A stretch of DNA of 64,000 nucleotides, taken from positions 620,001 through 684,000 of the forward strand of contig NZ_JBFABG010000001.1 of assembly GCF_040640215.1 (NCBI RefSeq), in the 5' to 3' direction. The notes under the pieces are model-generated. The model was given only the letters and a program-made list of their open reading frames with translations. It made no database searches and was not told the origin of the DNA. This DNA comes from Actinosynnema sp040640215. Lineage in GTDB: Bacteria; Actinomycetota; Actinomycetes; Mycobacteriales; Pseudonocardiaceae. Both the position numbers and the translations under genes were made by a program. Shown here one piece after another: positions 52,042 to 61,332 of this stretch (position 1 is its first letter; each line of letters opens with the position of its first letter).

Positions 52042-52569
52042 ATGAGCGAGGCAGCGGAGAACGAACGGCAGGTCTTGGTGGTCGGACCGGACGGGATGCC
52101 GGTCGGCGCGGCTCGACTGCCGGTGGGTGACGAGGGCGGCGGCCCGGACGTCACGGACCTGGTCGAGCAGCCGGCCAAGGTGATGCGGATCGGCACGATG
52201 ATCAAGCAGCTCCTGGAGGAGGTGCGGGCCGCTCCTCTCGACGAGGCGTCCCGCAACCGGCTCAAGGAGATCCACAAGCGGTCCATCGACGAGCTGGAGG
52301 ACGGGCTCGCGCCCGAGCTGCGGGACGAGCTGGAGCGGCTGTCCCTCCCGTTCACCGAGGAGGGCACGCCGTCCGACGCCGAGCTGCGCATCGCGCAGGC
52401 CCAGCTCGTGGGCTGGCTGGAGGGTCTCTTCCACGGCATCCAGACCGCCCTGTTCGCCCAGCAGATGGCAGCGCGCGTCCAACTGGAGCAGATGCGCGGT
52501 CGCGCCCTGCCCGCCGGCTCCTCGGCCGAGTCCGACCACCACCCGCAGCGCGGCGGTCAGTACCTGTAG
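52042..52569 (+). CDS. bpa: Bacterial proteasome activator Bpa
   Basis: 175 residues from ATG 52042. DUF2587-family protein: helical core VMRIGTMIKQLLEEVRAAPL through FHGIQTALFAQQMAARVQLEQMR. It ends in the signature C-terminal GQYL, which docks into the 20S proteasome alpha-ring pockets like the HbYX tail of other activators. It forms a dodecameric ring that feeds unfolded substrates without ATP. Sits where Rv3780 lies in M. tuberculosis, directly before the galactan genes. Confidence 0.95.
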   Translation: MSEAAENERQVLVVGPDGMPVGAARLPVGDEGGGPDVTDLVEQPAKVMRIGTMIKQLLEEVRAAPLDEASRNRLKEIHKRSIDELEDGLAPELRDELERLSLPFTEEGTPSDAELRIAQAQLVGWLEGLFHGIQTALFAQQMAARVQLEQMRGRALPAGSSAESDHHPQRGGQYL

Positions 52570-52678
52570 CCGACCTGTAGCCGCGCGGCGATCGGATAAC
52601 GGCCACTGGACAGCGGTCCGGCCGTTGCCCGAACGTGTGTCGCGTTCTCAGCGGTGAAGGTGGGAGAGGAGAGCTCAC

Positions 52679-53554
52679 GTGCTCGACCGGGTGCGACACA
52701 ACCGAGTGGTGGAAGAGGCGCGCAGTCGGCTGCGCGGCAAGCTGATGAGGGCCATCGACGACGTCGTCGGCCCCTACCACCGGGCCCACGCCGAACGCCT
52801 CGACCGGTTGCAGGGCGAGCTGGACGACCTCCGCGAGGAGCTGCGCCACCGCTCCGAGCGCGTGGCCGAGGACCTCCGGCGGTTCGAGATCAGGGCGCGG
52901 CGCGACATCGTGTTCGCGGGCGAGCGGGAAGCGGCCACCGACTCCGCGCGGTTCGTCCGGGACGAGATGACCTCCGCCCCGCACTTCGACCACCCGCACG
53001 CGACCCTCGAACACGCCCTCTCGCTGGTCGGGCACGACGGCCTGGCGCTGGAGTTCGGCGTCTACGCGGGCACCACGCTGAAGATCATCGCCGCCGCCCG
53101 CGAGGGCTCCGGGGTGTACGGCTTCGACTCGTTCGAGGGCCTGCCGGAGCACTGGCGCAGCGGGTTCCCGGCCGGGATGTTCACCGTGGACGACCTGCCG
53201 GACGTGCCGGGTGCGGACCTGGTGGTCGGCTGGTTCGACGACACGCTGCCCGGCTTCCTGGAGGAGCACCCCGGCCCGGTGACGTTCCTGCACGTCGACT
53301 GCGACCTGTACTCGTCCACCCGGACGGTGCTGGACCTGGTCGGGCCCCGGCTGGTGCCGGGCAGCGTCATCGTGTTCGACGAGTACTTCAACTTCCCCGG
53401 CTGGCGTGAGCACGAGCACAAGGCGTGGACGGAGTACGTCGAGCGCACCGGAACCACGTTCAGCTACGAGGGGTACACGTACGACCACGAACAGGTGATC
53501 TTGAAGATCACCGGTGTGCCGGACGTGCCGTCCGCCGAGGTAACCGCACCGTGA
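52679..53554 (+). CDS. Macrocin-O-methyltransferase/TylF-like class I methyltransferase
   Basis: 291 residues from GTG 52679 after GGGAGAGGAG. A coiled-coil-like N-terminus (residues 35-75, RLDRLQGELDDLREEL) precedes a SAM-binding domain: ALEFGVYAGTTLKIIA, VYGFDSFEGLPEHW, LHVDCDLYSSTRTVL and VIVFDEYFNFPGW. This is the TylF/MycF family of sugar O-methyltransferases. Its place before the galactan exporter suggests modification of a cell-envelope glycan (inference). Confidence 0.85.
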   Translation: MLDRVRHNRVVEEARSRLRGKLMRAIDDVVGPYHRAHAERLDRLQGELDDLREELRHRSERVAEDLRRFEIRARRDIVFAGEREAATDSARFVRDEMTSAPHFDHPHATLEHALSLVGHDGLALEFGVYAGTTLKIIAAAREGSGVYGFDSFEGLPEHWRSGFPAGMFTVDDLPDVPGADLVVGWFDDTLPGFLEEHPGPVTFLHVDCDLYSSTRTVLDLVGPRLVPGSVIVFDEYFNFPGWREHEHKAWTEYVERTGTTFSYEGYTYDHEQVILKITGVPDVPSAEVTAP

Positions 53555-53602
53555 CAGCCCGGCGACAGGTGGACCTACCTGTCGCCGGTAGTCTCAGTAC
53601 TC

Positions 53603-54514
53603 GTGCAACACACGAGTACCGTCGATCCGCCTGAGGTCCCCCCGGCACCCGACTCCCGCACGTTCGCGCGCGCGTTCGGCGACCTCCGCGATGCGTGGCA
53701 GCAACGCGAGCTGTGGGGCCACCTCGGGTGGCAGGACATCAAGCAGCGCTACCGCCGGTCGGTCATCGGTCCGCTGTGGATCACCATTTCGATGGGCACC
53801 ACGGCACTGGCGCTGGGTCTGCTGTACTCGCAGCTCCTGGGCCAGGAGCTGAGCACCTTCCTGCCGTACGTGACCGTCGGGTTCATCGTCTGGAACTTCA
53901 TCCTGGGCGTGATCACCGAGGGCACCGAGGTCTTCATCGCGAACGAGGGCCTGATCAAGCACCTGCCCGCGCCGGTCACCGTGCACGTGCTGCGCATGGT
54001 GTGGCGGCAGGTGCTGTTCTTCGCGCACAACCTGGTCGTCTACGTGGTGGTGCTCGCCGTCTTCTTCCCGGCGCTGACCAGCCAGTACGTCATGGAGGGC
54101 GACAAGGTCGTCCACCCGGGCATCTCGTGGACGATCGTGCTCGCCGTCCCGGCGTTCGCGCTGCTGGTCGTGAACGCGGTGTGGGTGGCGCTGCTGTTCG
54201 GCATCATCAGCACCCGCTTCCGCGACATCCCGCCGGTCATCCACAGCTTCATCCAGCTCGTGTTCTTCATGACCCCGATCGTGTGGCACGTCGGTGTGCT
54301 CAACAAGTTCACCGACGGTGACGCCAACTGGAAGATCCTGATCGCCGAGTTCAACCCGATCTACCACTTCCTGGAGATCGTGCGCGCTCCGCTGCTCGGC
54401 CAGCAGCAGGACTGGCACCACTGGGTCGTCGTCGGCGGGTTCACCGTCGTCGGCTGGGCGGTGGCGGTCCTGGCGCTGCGCAACTACCGTGCCCGCGTCT
54501 CCTACTGGGTCTGA
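53603..54514 (+). CDS. wzm: Galactan/polysaccharide ABC-2 exporter permease (Wzm-type)
   Basis: 303 residues from GTG 53603. Cytoplasmic N-terminus with LWGHLGWQDIKQRYRRSVIGPLW, the amphipathic motif of ABC-2 polysaccharide permeases, then six membrane helices. Corresponds to Rv3783 (Wzm), which with Wzt flips lipid-linked galactan to the periplasm. Ends 15 bases before the ATPase start. Confidence 0.92.
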   Translation: MQHTSTVDPPEVPPAPDSRTFARAFGDLRDAWQQRELWGHLGWQDIKQRYRRSVIGPLWITISMGTTALALGLLYSQLLGQELSTFLPYVTVGFIVWNFILGVITEGTEVFIANEGLIKHLPAPVTVHVLRMVWRQVLFFAHNLVVYVVVLAVFFPALTSQYVMEGDKVVHPGISWTIVLAVPAFALLVVNAVWVALLFGIISTRFRDIPPVIHSFIQLVFFMTPIVWHVGVLNKFTDGDANWKILIAEFNPIYHFLEIVRAPLLGQQQDWHHWVVVGGFTVVGWAVAVLALRNYRARVSYWV

Positions 54515-54529
54515 GTGAGGCCGCAACCT

Positions 54530-55345
54530 ATGGTCAGCATCGACGTCTGGAACGCCTCGGTCGACTTCCCGATCTTCGACGCCAAGTCGAGGTCGCTGAA
54601 GAAGCTCGCGCTGGGCAAGGTCGGCGGCAAGATCGGCGCGGAAGGCCGCGTACCGATCATCGAGGCGCTGCACGACATCAACATCTCGCTGCGGCACGGT
54701 GACCGCGTGGGCCTGGTGGGGCACAACGGCGCGGGCAAGTCCACGCTGCTGCGGCTGCTCTCGGGCATCTACGAGCCCACCCGGGGCAGCTCCCGCATCC
54801 AGGGCAAGGTCGCCCCGGTCTTCGACCTCGGCGTGGGCATGGACCCCGAGCTCTCCGGCTACGAGAACATCATGATCCGGGGCCTGTTCCTCGGCATGGG
54901 CCGCAAGGAGATGGAGAAGCGGGTCGACGACATCACCGAGTTCACCGAGCTCGGCGACTACCTGTCGATGCCGCTGCGCACCTACTCCACCGGTATGCGG
55001 GTGCGGCTCGCGCTGGGCGTGGTCACGTCGATCGACCCGGAGATCCTGCTGCTCGACGAGGGCATCGGCGCGGTCGACGCGGCGTTCCTGGAGAAGGCCC
55101 GGGACCGGCTCAACGACCTGGTGGCGCGGTCGGGCATCCTGGTCTTCGCGAACCACTCGGACGACATGCTGGTCGAGCTGTGCAACACGGCCATCTGGAT
55201 GGACGAGGGCCGGGTGAAGATGCACGGCTCGCTGCGCGAGGTCGTGAAGACCTACAAGGGCCGCGATCCGTACGAGCACCTGAACGCGGACACACTGGCG
55301 CGGATCGGCCAGTCGCCGGTGCTGAGCGGGAACGGTGGCGAGTAG
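54530..55345 (+). CDS. wzt: Galactan/polysaccharide ABC exporter ATPase (Wzt-type)
   Basis: 271 residues from ATG 54530 (GTG 54515 also in frame). Walker A VGHNGAGKST, signature YSTGMRVRLAL, Walker B ILLLDEGIGAVD and switch FANHSDD, all in the form typical of teichoic acid/O-antigen exporters. N-terminal SRSLKKLALGKVGGK is the gate-helix region. Corresponds to Rv3781. No C-terminal carbohydrate-binding domain, as in mycobacterial Wzt. Confidence 0.93.
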   Translation: MVSIDVWNASVDFPIFDAKSRSLKKLALGKVGGKIGAEGRVPIIEALHDINISLRHGDRVGLVGHNGAGKSTLLRLLSGIYEPTRGSSRIQGKVAPVFDLGVGMDPELSGYENIMIRGLFLGMGRKEMEKRVDDITEFTELGDYLSMPLRTYSTGMRVRLALGVVTSIDPEILLLDEGIGAVDAAFLEKARDRLNDLVARSGILVFANHSDDMLVELCNTAIWMDEGRVKMHGSLREVVKTYKGRDPYEHLNADTLARIGQSPVLSGNGGE

Positions 55346-55348
55346 ACC

Positions 55349-56245
55349 GTGGGCGCGTTGCCGAAGGGGTCCGTCGTCGGGGTGGTGGTGACCCGCCACC
55401 GCCGCGAGCTGCTGGCCCAGTCGCTGAAGGTGCTGGCCTCGCAGACCAGGCCGCTGGACCACCTGGTGGTCGTGGACAACGGACCCGACCAGCCGGTGGA
55501 CGACCTGGTCGACCAGTGCCCGATCCCGACCACCTACCTGGCCTCGCACCGCAACCTCGGTGGCGCGGGCGGGTTCGCGCTCGGCATGCTGCACGCGCTC
55601 TCGCTGGGCGCGGACTGGCTGTGGCTGGCCGACGACGACGGCCGGCCCGCCGACGAGACCGTGCTGGAGGTGCTGCTGGCCGAGGCGGACCGGCGCGGGC
55701 TGGCCGCGATCTCGCCGGTGGTGTCCAACATCGAGCAGCCGGAGAAGCTGGCGTTCCCGCTGCGCCGCGGCCTGACCTGGAAGCGGCGCACCGCGGACCT
55801 GGGCGTGGACTTCCTGCCCGGCATCGCGTCGCTGTTCAACGGCGCGCTGTTCCGGGCGTCCACGGTCGACGTCATCGGCGTGCCCGACTACCGGCTGTTC
55901 TTCCGCGGCGACGAGGTGGAGATCCACCGCCGGCTGGTGCGCACCGGGCTGCCGTTCGGCACCTCGCTGAAGGTGCACTACCTGCACCCGGACGGCTCGG
56001 ACGAGTTCAAGCCGATGCTCGGCGGCCGGTTCCACGCGCAGGACCCGGAGAACCCGGTCAAGCGGTACTACACCTACCGGAACCGGGGTTACCTGCTGTC
56101 CCAGCCGGGGATGCGCAAACTCGGCCTGCTGGAGTTCTTCCGGTTCGGGCTGTACTTCATCGGCGTGCGGAAAGACCCGAAGGCATTCGTCGAATGGCTC
56201 AAGCTGGTCCGCCAGGGACAGCGCGAGAGGTTCTTCCGCAAATAG
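55349..56245 (+). CDS. glfT1: Galactofuranosyltransferase GlfT1
   Basis: 298 residues from GTG 55349, 3 bases after the ATPase stop. GT2 fold: VVGVVVTRHRRELLAQSL, DNGPDQPVDD, NLGGAGGFALGMLHAL, DxD region LWLADDDGRP, and FFRGDEVEIHRRL. Adds the first galactofuranose residues to the decaprenyl-PP-GlcNAc-Rha primer at the inner membrane. Corresponds to Rv3782. The preceding ABC pair exports the finished galactan. Confidence 0.92.
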   Translation: MGALPKGSVVGVVVTRHRRELLAQSLKVLASQTRPLDHLVVVDNGPDQPVDDLVDQCPIPTTYLASHRNLGGAGGFALGMLHALSLGADWLWLADDDGRPADETVLEVLLAEADRRGLAAISPVVSNIEQPEKLAFPLRRGLTWKRRTADLGVDFLPGIASLFNGALFRASTVDVIGVPDYRLFFRGDEVEIHRRLVRTGLPFGTSLKVHYLHPDGSDEFKPMLGGRFHAQDPENPVKRYYTYRNRGYLLSQPGMRKLGLLEFFRFGLYFIGVRKDPKAFVEWLKLVRQGQRERFFRK

Positions 56246-56340
56246 CCGGAGCGGTGCCCGGGAATCCGGTCCGCTCTGCGCGTAATCGCCGGCGGCGAAC
56301 CGGCCTTGCCCGGTGGGCGGTGCGGGCGTTGGCTGGCGGC

Positions 56341-56553
56341 ATGTCTTCTGAAGCGCGTAAGACCAGCCTCGTCCTGCACCTCGCCGCGAACCCGGACCCG
56401 ATTTCGATCCGGGTCTCCCAGGACGTCGTGGCCGATCTCGGACCACGCCTGATCCAGGTCGTCCGGAACGGGCACACGCAATCCGTCACCACCGCCGACG
56501 GCAAGGAGTTCGTGGTGAACTTCGCGCACGTCGTCGCCGCGCACTTCGATTAG
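56341..56553 (+). CDS. Small conserved-looking protein (70 residues)
   Basis: From ATG 56341. TSLVLHLAANPDPISIRVSQ, then DVVADLGPRLIQVVRNGHTQ and FVVNFAHVVAAHFD: a compact beta-rich protein with good codon bias and no signal or membrane segment. Follows glfT1 by 95 bases and precedes a bidirectional terminator. Function unknown. Confidence 0.6.
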   Translation: MSSEARKTSLVLHLAANPDPISIRVSQDVVADLGPRLIQVVRNGHTQSVTTADGKEFVVNFAHVVAAHFD

Positions 56554-56588
56554 CTGGGAGGTTCGGCGGATCGACCGGGAAACGGAGA

Positions 56589-56618
56589 AGCGGTGTGGCA
56601 CCGGAGTGCCACACCGCT
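56589..56618. terminator. Bidirectional terminator between the galactan genes
   Basis: A perfect 13-bp stem (56589-56601 with 56606-56618) and 4-base loop lies between the plus-strand small gene (stop 56553) and the minus-strand glfT2 (stop 56666). Confidence 0.85.
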
Positions 56619-56665
56619 CGTCCGAAGCGGAGTCGGCCTGCCCGGCAGGCCGCTCCGGTACCGCT

Positions 56666-58555
56666 CTAGTTCTCGAACACCTTGCGCCACGCCTCGACCG
56701 AGGTCAGCTCGGGCAGCGCGTCCCGGTACACCTTCTTGAGCCGCGGCCACTCCTGGCCCAGCCGGCGGTAGTTGCGCACCGCGCGCGCCATGAGCTGCTT
56801 GAACTCCTTCGGGTCGCGCTTGCGGAACGCGACACCGGAGCCGTCCGCGCTGGACACCGTCGCCGAGTCCAGGTTGCCCAGCAGGAACCAGCGGGCGTTC
56901 GTCGCCGGCACGTTGATCTGCGGGCGCTGCGCGGTGGACGCGTCCGGCGCGCGCAGGTTGTGCACCAGCGCCTTGGCCGCCTCGGCGGCGATGGTCGCCG
57001 GGTTCGTCGGCGGCTTCAGCATCGCCTCGGCGCGCACCATGTCGAACGTGGGCGGCGGGAACTCGCGGGCCGAGGGCAGCACCTGGGCGTCGGAGTAGGT
57101 CTTGCGCAGCGCCTGGATCTCGGGCAGCGCCGTGCGCAGCGACTCGAACAGCTTGGACGGGCCGGCGAGGAAGTCCTCGATGGCCTTCTGCTGCACCGCG
57201 ACGGTCGAGTACTCCATCGACAGCAGGTGCCGCAGCGACAGCTTCAGACCCTGCTTGAGCAGCGTCGAGCGGATGTCGTACGGGCTGTGCAGCGCCGCCA
57301 TCACCAGCCGGTTGCGGGTGTGGAAGTAGGCCTGCCAGTCCGTGGCGTCGTTCTTGTCGGTCCACGGCATGTGCCACACCGCGGAACCGGGCAGCGACAC
57401 CGTCGGGAAGCCGTTCTCCAGGGCGCGCAGCGAGTACTCCGCGTCGTCCCACTTGATGAACAGCGGCAGCGGGTAGCCGGTGCGCTGCACGACCTCACGC
57501 GGGAACAGGCACATCCACCAGCCGTTGTAGGTGGAGTTGATGCGCAGGTGCAGTTCCTCGGTCTCGCGCAGCGACTCCGTGGCGAAGTCGTGGTCGGTGA
57601 CCGCGCCGGGCGCGGGCCGCCAGAAACCGGAGGCCAGGTCCACGACCTCGCCCATGCTGTGCAGGCGGGCGCGGGCCTGGAGGTTGAGCATGTGGCTGCC
57701 GACGATGACCGGCTGCGCCGCCGCGCGGGCGAACGCGTTGGAGCGCAGCACCGCGTCCGGCTCCAGCCGGATGTCGTCGTCCATGAGCATGATCTGGTCG
57801 ACGTCGGTGTGCTCGATCGCCTCGTACAGGCCCCGGGTGAACCCGCCCGAGCCGCCCAGGTTGTCCTGCTCGATCACTTCGAGCTTGTCGCCGAGCAGCT
57901 TGACCGCCTCGGCGTAGCCCTCGGTGTCCCGGACCTTGACCGCGCCCTGGTCGGCGACGAACACCTTCTGCACGACGTCCAGCACGGTCGGGTCCTCGCC
58001 GAGCGCGCGCAGCGCGATCACCGCGTCGACCGGCCGCATCGTGGTCATGCCGATGGCGACCTTCTGCGGCGGGAGCGCCTCGTCGGCGGTCCACGCGGCC
58101 TCACCGATCTCCAGCGCCGTGTCGTCGGTGAACACGTCGAACCAGATCCAGCCGCCGTCCTCGAACGGCTTGAGGTGCACCCGGAACTCGACGTCGGCCC
58201 ACGCGTCGGACGAGCGGATCGGCCTGCCGTCCAGGTGGATCGGGTCGCCGTTCGGCTTCGAGCGGTACACGTCCAACCGGCCGGCCCCGCGCACCCGCAG
58301 GCGCAGCACGACCTCGTCGACGACCGTCCAGCGCTTCCAGTAGCTGGCCGGGAAGGCGTTGAAGTAGGAGGCGAACGACACCTTGGCCGACGCCGGGACG
58401 GTCACCGAACGGCGCGACGAGACGTGCGAGTGCACGTTCTCCGGCTCGTCCAGGTAGAGCGGACGGACGTCCAGCGGGTCCTCGTCGCGGGGCAGGATCA
58501 CCCGCTGGAGCACCTTGCTCGGGTCGATGCCGCCACTGGAGCTGTGCTCGGTCAC
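56666..58555 (-). CDS. glfT2: Galactofuranosyltransferase GlfT2
   Basis: 629 residues. Bifunctional processive enzyme building the alternating beta-1,5/beta-1,6 galactan. N-terminal beta-sandwich (VLQRVILPRDEDPLDVRPLYL, FASYFNAFPASYWKRWT), then the GT-A domain with VAIGMTTMRPVDAVIALRAL, DNLGGSGGFTRGLYEAI, DxD in IMLMDDDIRLEPDA and acceptor-site LFIKWDDAEYSLRALE plus WHMPWTDKNDATDW. Helical C-terminus. Full length compared with the mycobacterial enzyme (637). Follows glf on the same strand. Confidence 0.95.
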   Translation of the reverse strand: MTEHSSSGGIDPSKVLQRVILPRDEDPLDVRPLYLDEPENVHSHVSSRRSVTVPASAKVSFASYFNAFPASYWKRWTVVDEVVLRLRVRGAGRLDVYRSKPNGDPIHLDGRPIRSSDAWADVEFRVHLKPFEDGGWIWFDVFTDDTALEIGEAAWTADEALPPQKVAIGMTTMRPVDAVIALRALGEDPTVLDVVQKVFVADQGAVKVRDTEGYAEAVKLLGDKLEVIEQDNLGGSGGFTRGLYEAIEHTDVDQIMLMDDDIRLEPDAVLRSNAFARAAAQPVIVGSHMLNLQARARLHSMGEVVDLASGFWRPAPGAVTDHDFATESLRETEELHLRINSTYNGWWMCLFPREVVQRTGYPLPLFIKWDDAEYSLRALENGFPTVSLPGSAVWHMPWTDKNDATDWQAYFHTRNRLVMAALHSPYDIRSTLLKQGLKLSLRHLLSMEYSTVAVQQKAIEDFLAGPSKLFESLRTALPEIQALRKTYSDAQVLPSAREFPPPTFDMVRAEAMLKPPTNPATIAAEAAKALVHNLRAPDASTAQRPQINVPATNARWFLLGNLDSATVSSADGSGVAFRKRDPKEFKQLMARAVRNYRRLGQEWPRLKKVYRDALPELTSVEAWRKVFEN

Positions 58556-58657
58556 GTGCTTTCCTCCGGCGAACCAGCGGAGCGGTTCGAGAATCGGGTG
58601 TCGGCGACCACCCGCGTCGTCGAGGTGGCCAGCGGTTCAGGTGGTACCGGCGACCAT

Positions 58658-58686
58658 ACCGCGTCGCCCGAAAAGGGCGACGCGGT
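58658..58686 (-). terminator. Terminator after glf
   Basis: A 12-bp perfect stem (58658-58669 with 58675-58686), 5-base loop, 25 bases past the glf stop, placed between glf and glfT2. Some read-through is likely needed unless glfT2 has its own promoter. Confidence 0.75.
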
Positions 58687-58710
58687 GCCGGTCGGGGTGT
58701 CCCGGGGTGA

Positions 58711-59895
58711 TCAGTCCAGGGTGCCGTCGAGCGGCGTGCCCTCGGTGAGGTGCGGGGCGATCTTGTTGTCGAACGCCGTCAGCGCCGCTCCGATGGCCAT
58801 GTGCATGTCGAGGTACTTGTAGGTACCCAGCCGCCCGCCGAACAACACGTTGTGCTCGGCCGCCTCGCGCTTGGCCAGCTCGCGGTACCGCTCCAGCTTG
58901 GCGCGGTCCTCGGCGGTGTTGATCGGGTAGTACGGCTCGTCGTCCTTCTCCGCGGAGCGGGAGTACTCGCGGACGATGACCGTCTTGTCGGTCGGGTAGT
59001 CGCGCTCCGGGTGGAAGTGCCGGAACTCGTGGATGCGGGTGTAGGGCACGTCCGCGTCGTTGTAGTTCATCACCGGGGTGCCCTGGAAGTCGCCGGTCGG
59101 CAGGACCTCCTGCTCGAAGTCCAGCGTGCGCCAGCCCAGCCAGCCCTCGGAGTAGTCGAAGTACCGGTCGACCGGGCCGGTGTAGACGACCGGCGTGCCC
59201 GCCGGAACCTCGTCCTTGACGTCGAAGAAGTCGGTGGACAGCCGCACCTCGATGTTCGGGTGGTCGGCCATCTTCTCCAGCCACGCCGTGTAGCCGTCCT
59301 TGGGGAGGCCCTCGTACGTGTCGTTGAAGTACCGGTTGTCGAACGTGTAGCGGACCGGGAGCCGGCTGATGACCGCCGCCGGGAGCTCCTTCGGGTCGGT
59401 CTGCCACTGCTTCGCGGAGTAGTCCCGCACGAACGCCTCGTAGAGGGGGCGGCCGACCAGCGAGATCGCCTTCTCCTCCAGGTTCGTCGCGTCCTTGGCG
59501 TCGATCTCGGCGGCGTGCTCGGCCACCCAGGCGCGCGCCTCGTCGGGGGTCAGGTAGCGGCCGACGAACTGCGTGATCAGGCCCAGGCCCATCGGGAACT
59601 GGTACGCCGTGCCGTCGTGCATGGCGAACACCCGGTGCTGGTAGCCGGTGAACTCGGTGAACTGGTTGACGTAGTCCCAGACCCGCTTGTTCGAGGTGTG
59701 GAAGAGGTGCGCGCCGTAGCGGTGCACCTCGATCCCGGTCTCGGGTTCGGCCTCGGAGTAGGCGTTGCCACCGATGTGCTCACGGCGTTCCAGGACCAGC
59801 ACGCGCTTGTCCAACTGGCTGGCGGCACGCTCGGCGACGGTCAGGCCGTAGAAGCCGGAACCGACCACGATCAGGTCATATCCTGCGAAGCTCAC
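58711..59895 (-). CDS. glf: UDP-galactopyranose mutase
   Basis: 394 residues from GTG 59895 (ATG 59979 adds 28 atypical residues). FAD enzyme converting UDP-Galp to UDP-Galf, the donor for GlfT1/GlfT2. FAD-binding YDLIVVGSGFYGLTVAERAA, VLERREHIGGNAYSE, GIEVHRYGAHLFHTSNK, substrate site YSAKQWQTDPKELPAAVISR, and GRLGTYKYLDMHMAIGAAL. All match bacterial Glf at full length. Confidence 0.95.
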   Translation of the reverse strand: MSFAGYDLIVVGSGFYGLTVAERAASQLDKRVLVLERREHIGGNAYSEAEPETGIEVHRYGAHLFHTSNKRVWDYVNQFTEFTGYQHRVFAMHDGTAYQFPMGLGLITQFVGRYLTPDEARAWVAEHAAEIDAKDATNLEEKAISLVGRPLYEAFVRDYSAKQWQTDPKELPAAVISRLPVRYTFDNRYFNDTYEGLPKDGYTAWLEKMADHPNIEVRLSTDFFDVKDEVPAGTPVVYTGPVDRYFDYSEGWLGWRTLDFEQEVLPTGDFQGTPVMNYNDADVPYTRIHEFRHFHPERDYPTDKTVIVREYSRSAEKDDEPYYPINTAEDRAKLERYRELAKREAAEHNVLFGGRLGTYKYLDMHMAIGAALTAFDNKIAPHLTEGTPLDGTLD

Positions 59896-60158
59896 GGCGC
59901 TTGAGCCTACGGCAGTGACCCGCCGTGACAGTTCCCACCCCTTGGCCGCGACCGGTCCGGGCCCACCGATCGGATTCACCGATTCCCCCGTCCGGGGAGT
60001 TCGGCGCGAGCGGTGCCGGCCGGGTCCCCGAAGTCGCTCGACGGGAGATCACGGCGTCCGGGGACCGACCGCGACGCACACGCCACCAGGACCACCCGAT
60101 CACGCACAGCCACCACCGCGACGGGTGGTCGGGCTGCCGAGGCCACCGGGGCACGAGG

Positions 60159-60179
60159 CCCGGTCGTGCCGCGACCGGG
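60159..60179 (-). terminator. Terminator of the membrane/glycosyltransferase operon
   Basis: An 8-bp stem CCCGGTCG/CGACCGGG (60159-60166 with 60172-60179) lies immediately past the DUF2304 stop codon on the minus strand. Confidence 0.65.
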
Positions 60180-60569
60180 TTACTTCTGGAGCTGCTCCTC
60201 GGCCGCCGTCACGCGGCCGTCCAGCTCCCGTTGCACGTCCTCCAGCTCGCAGCGCAGCAACGCGATCTCCTCCACGGTCGTGCGCACCTCTTCCTCCAGG
60301 TGCCCGACCTCGCTGCTCAACTGCAACACCACGAACAGCAGCACCACGGCCGCCACCGCGAACAGGAAGTTGGCTGCCAGTTGCACCCCGGTCAGGTGGG
60401 CCAGCCACGACGGCAACCCGGGTACCGCGCCGAGCACCACCACGCCGAGCCCGACCAGCAACCACATCGCCGCGTACTTCTCGCGCAGCTTCCGCCGCCG
60501 CATCATCTCGACGACGATGATCAGCACCACGACCGCGAGCACGATGCTCAACAACCGCCACATTGGCAT
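60180..60569 (-). CDS. DUF2304 membrane protein
   Basis: 129 residues. Helices at 5-20, 34-50 and 65-84, with the RRRKLREKYAAMWLLVGLG motif typical of DUF2304, then a 40-residue coiled coil (EVGHLEEEVRTTVEEIALLRCELEDVQREL). DUF2304 genes usually follow a GT2 polyprenol-phosphate sugar transferase, as here (13 bases after it), and may assist it. Confidence 0.88.
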   Translation of the reverse strand: MPMWRLLSIVLAVVVLIIVVEMMRRRKLREKYAAMWLLVGLGVVVLGAVPGLPSWLAHLTGVQLAANFLFAVAAVVLLFVVLQLSSEVGHLEEEVRTTVEEIALLRCELEDVQRELDGRVTAAEEQLQK

Positions 60570-60582
60570 GATGGCCGACCTC

Positions 60583-61323
60583 CTAGGCCGCTTCGTTCGA
60601 GCCCTGGACGGGCTTGCGGCGCATCAGGGCCAGCAGCAACGCCAGCGACGCGCGCATCAGGTAGACGGCGGACTTCACGGGCGAGGTGCTGGGCGTGCCG
60701 CCCATCCGCATCCGCATGGCGACGGGCACCTGGCGCACCTTCAGGCCACCGCGCACGGCCATCACCAACGATTCCAGCGTGTCGCCGAGGTACTCCGCCG
60801 GGTAGTGCTGCGCGAACATCGCCACCGCGCGCGGCCCCGAGGCCTTGAACCCCGACGTGACGTCGGTCAGCTTCTCGCCGGACAGCCACGACAGCACGGT
60901 CGAGAACAACTTCATGGCCCACCAGCGGGGCCCCCTGGCCTTGTACTCGCCCTTGCCCGCGAACCGCGCGCCGATCACCAGGTCGGCGGTCGCCAGCTCG
61001 CGCAGCAGCTCCGGCACCTCGGCGGGGTTGTGCTGACCGTCCGCGTCGACCTGGACGACGACCTGGTAGCCGTGCCGCGCGGCGTACCGGAAGCCGGTCC
61101 GCAGGGCACCGCCGACACCGAGGTTCACCGGGAGCCGCGCCACCTGCGCGCCGCTCTCCCGCGCGCGCTGCGCCGTCCGGTCGGTCGACCCGTCGTCCAC
61201 GACGAGCATGCCGACCTCGGGCAGTTCGGAGCGCACCTCGGCGATGATCTTGTCGATGTTGTGCTCCTCGTTGAGTGCCGGGAGCACGATCAGCACTCGA
61301 CGCAGGTCGATCGAGTCAGACAC
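60583..61323 (-). CDS. GT2 glycosyltransferase, polyprenol-phosphate-sugar synthase-like
   Basis: 246 residues. VLIVLPALNEEHNIDKII, VVDDGSTDRT, NLGVGGALRTGFRYAA and VQVDADGQHNPAEVPEL are the DPM1/dolichol-phosphate-mannose-synthase type. A C-terminal hydrophobic stretch (YLMRASLALLLALMRRK) may hold it at the membrane. Paired with DUF2304. Likely makes a polyprenyl-phosphate sugar donor for envelope glycans. Confidence 0.9.
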   Translation of the reverse strand: MSDSIDLRRVLIVLPALNEEHNIDKIIAEVRSELPEVGMLVVDDGSTDRTAQRARESGAQVARLPVNLGVGGALRTGFRYAARHGYQVVVQVDADGQHNPAEVPELLRELATADLVIGARFAGKGEYKARGPRWWAMKLFSTVLSWLSGEKLTDVTSGFKASGPRAVAMFAQHYPAEYLGDTLESLVMAVRGGLKVRQVPVAMRMRMGGTPSTSPVKSAVYLMRASLALLLALMRRKPVQGSNEAA

Positions 61324-61332
61324 AGGGGCAGC

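Noticed and set aside
53594..56446. 950-codon minus-strand frame
   Set aside because: Antisense to Wzm, Wzt and GlfT1; low-complexity shadow with no motifs.
56606..58822. 738-codon plus-strand frame
   Set aside because: Shadow of GlfT2 on the opposite strand.
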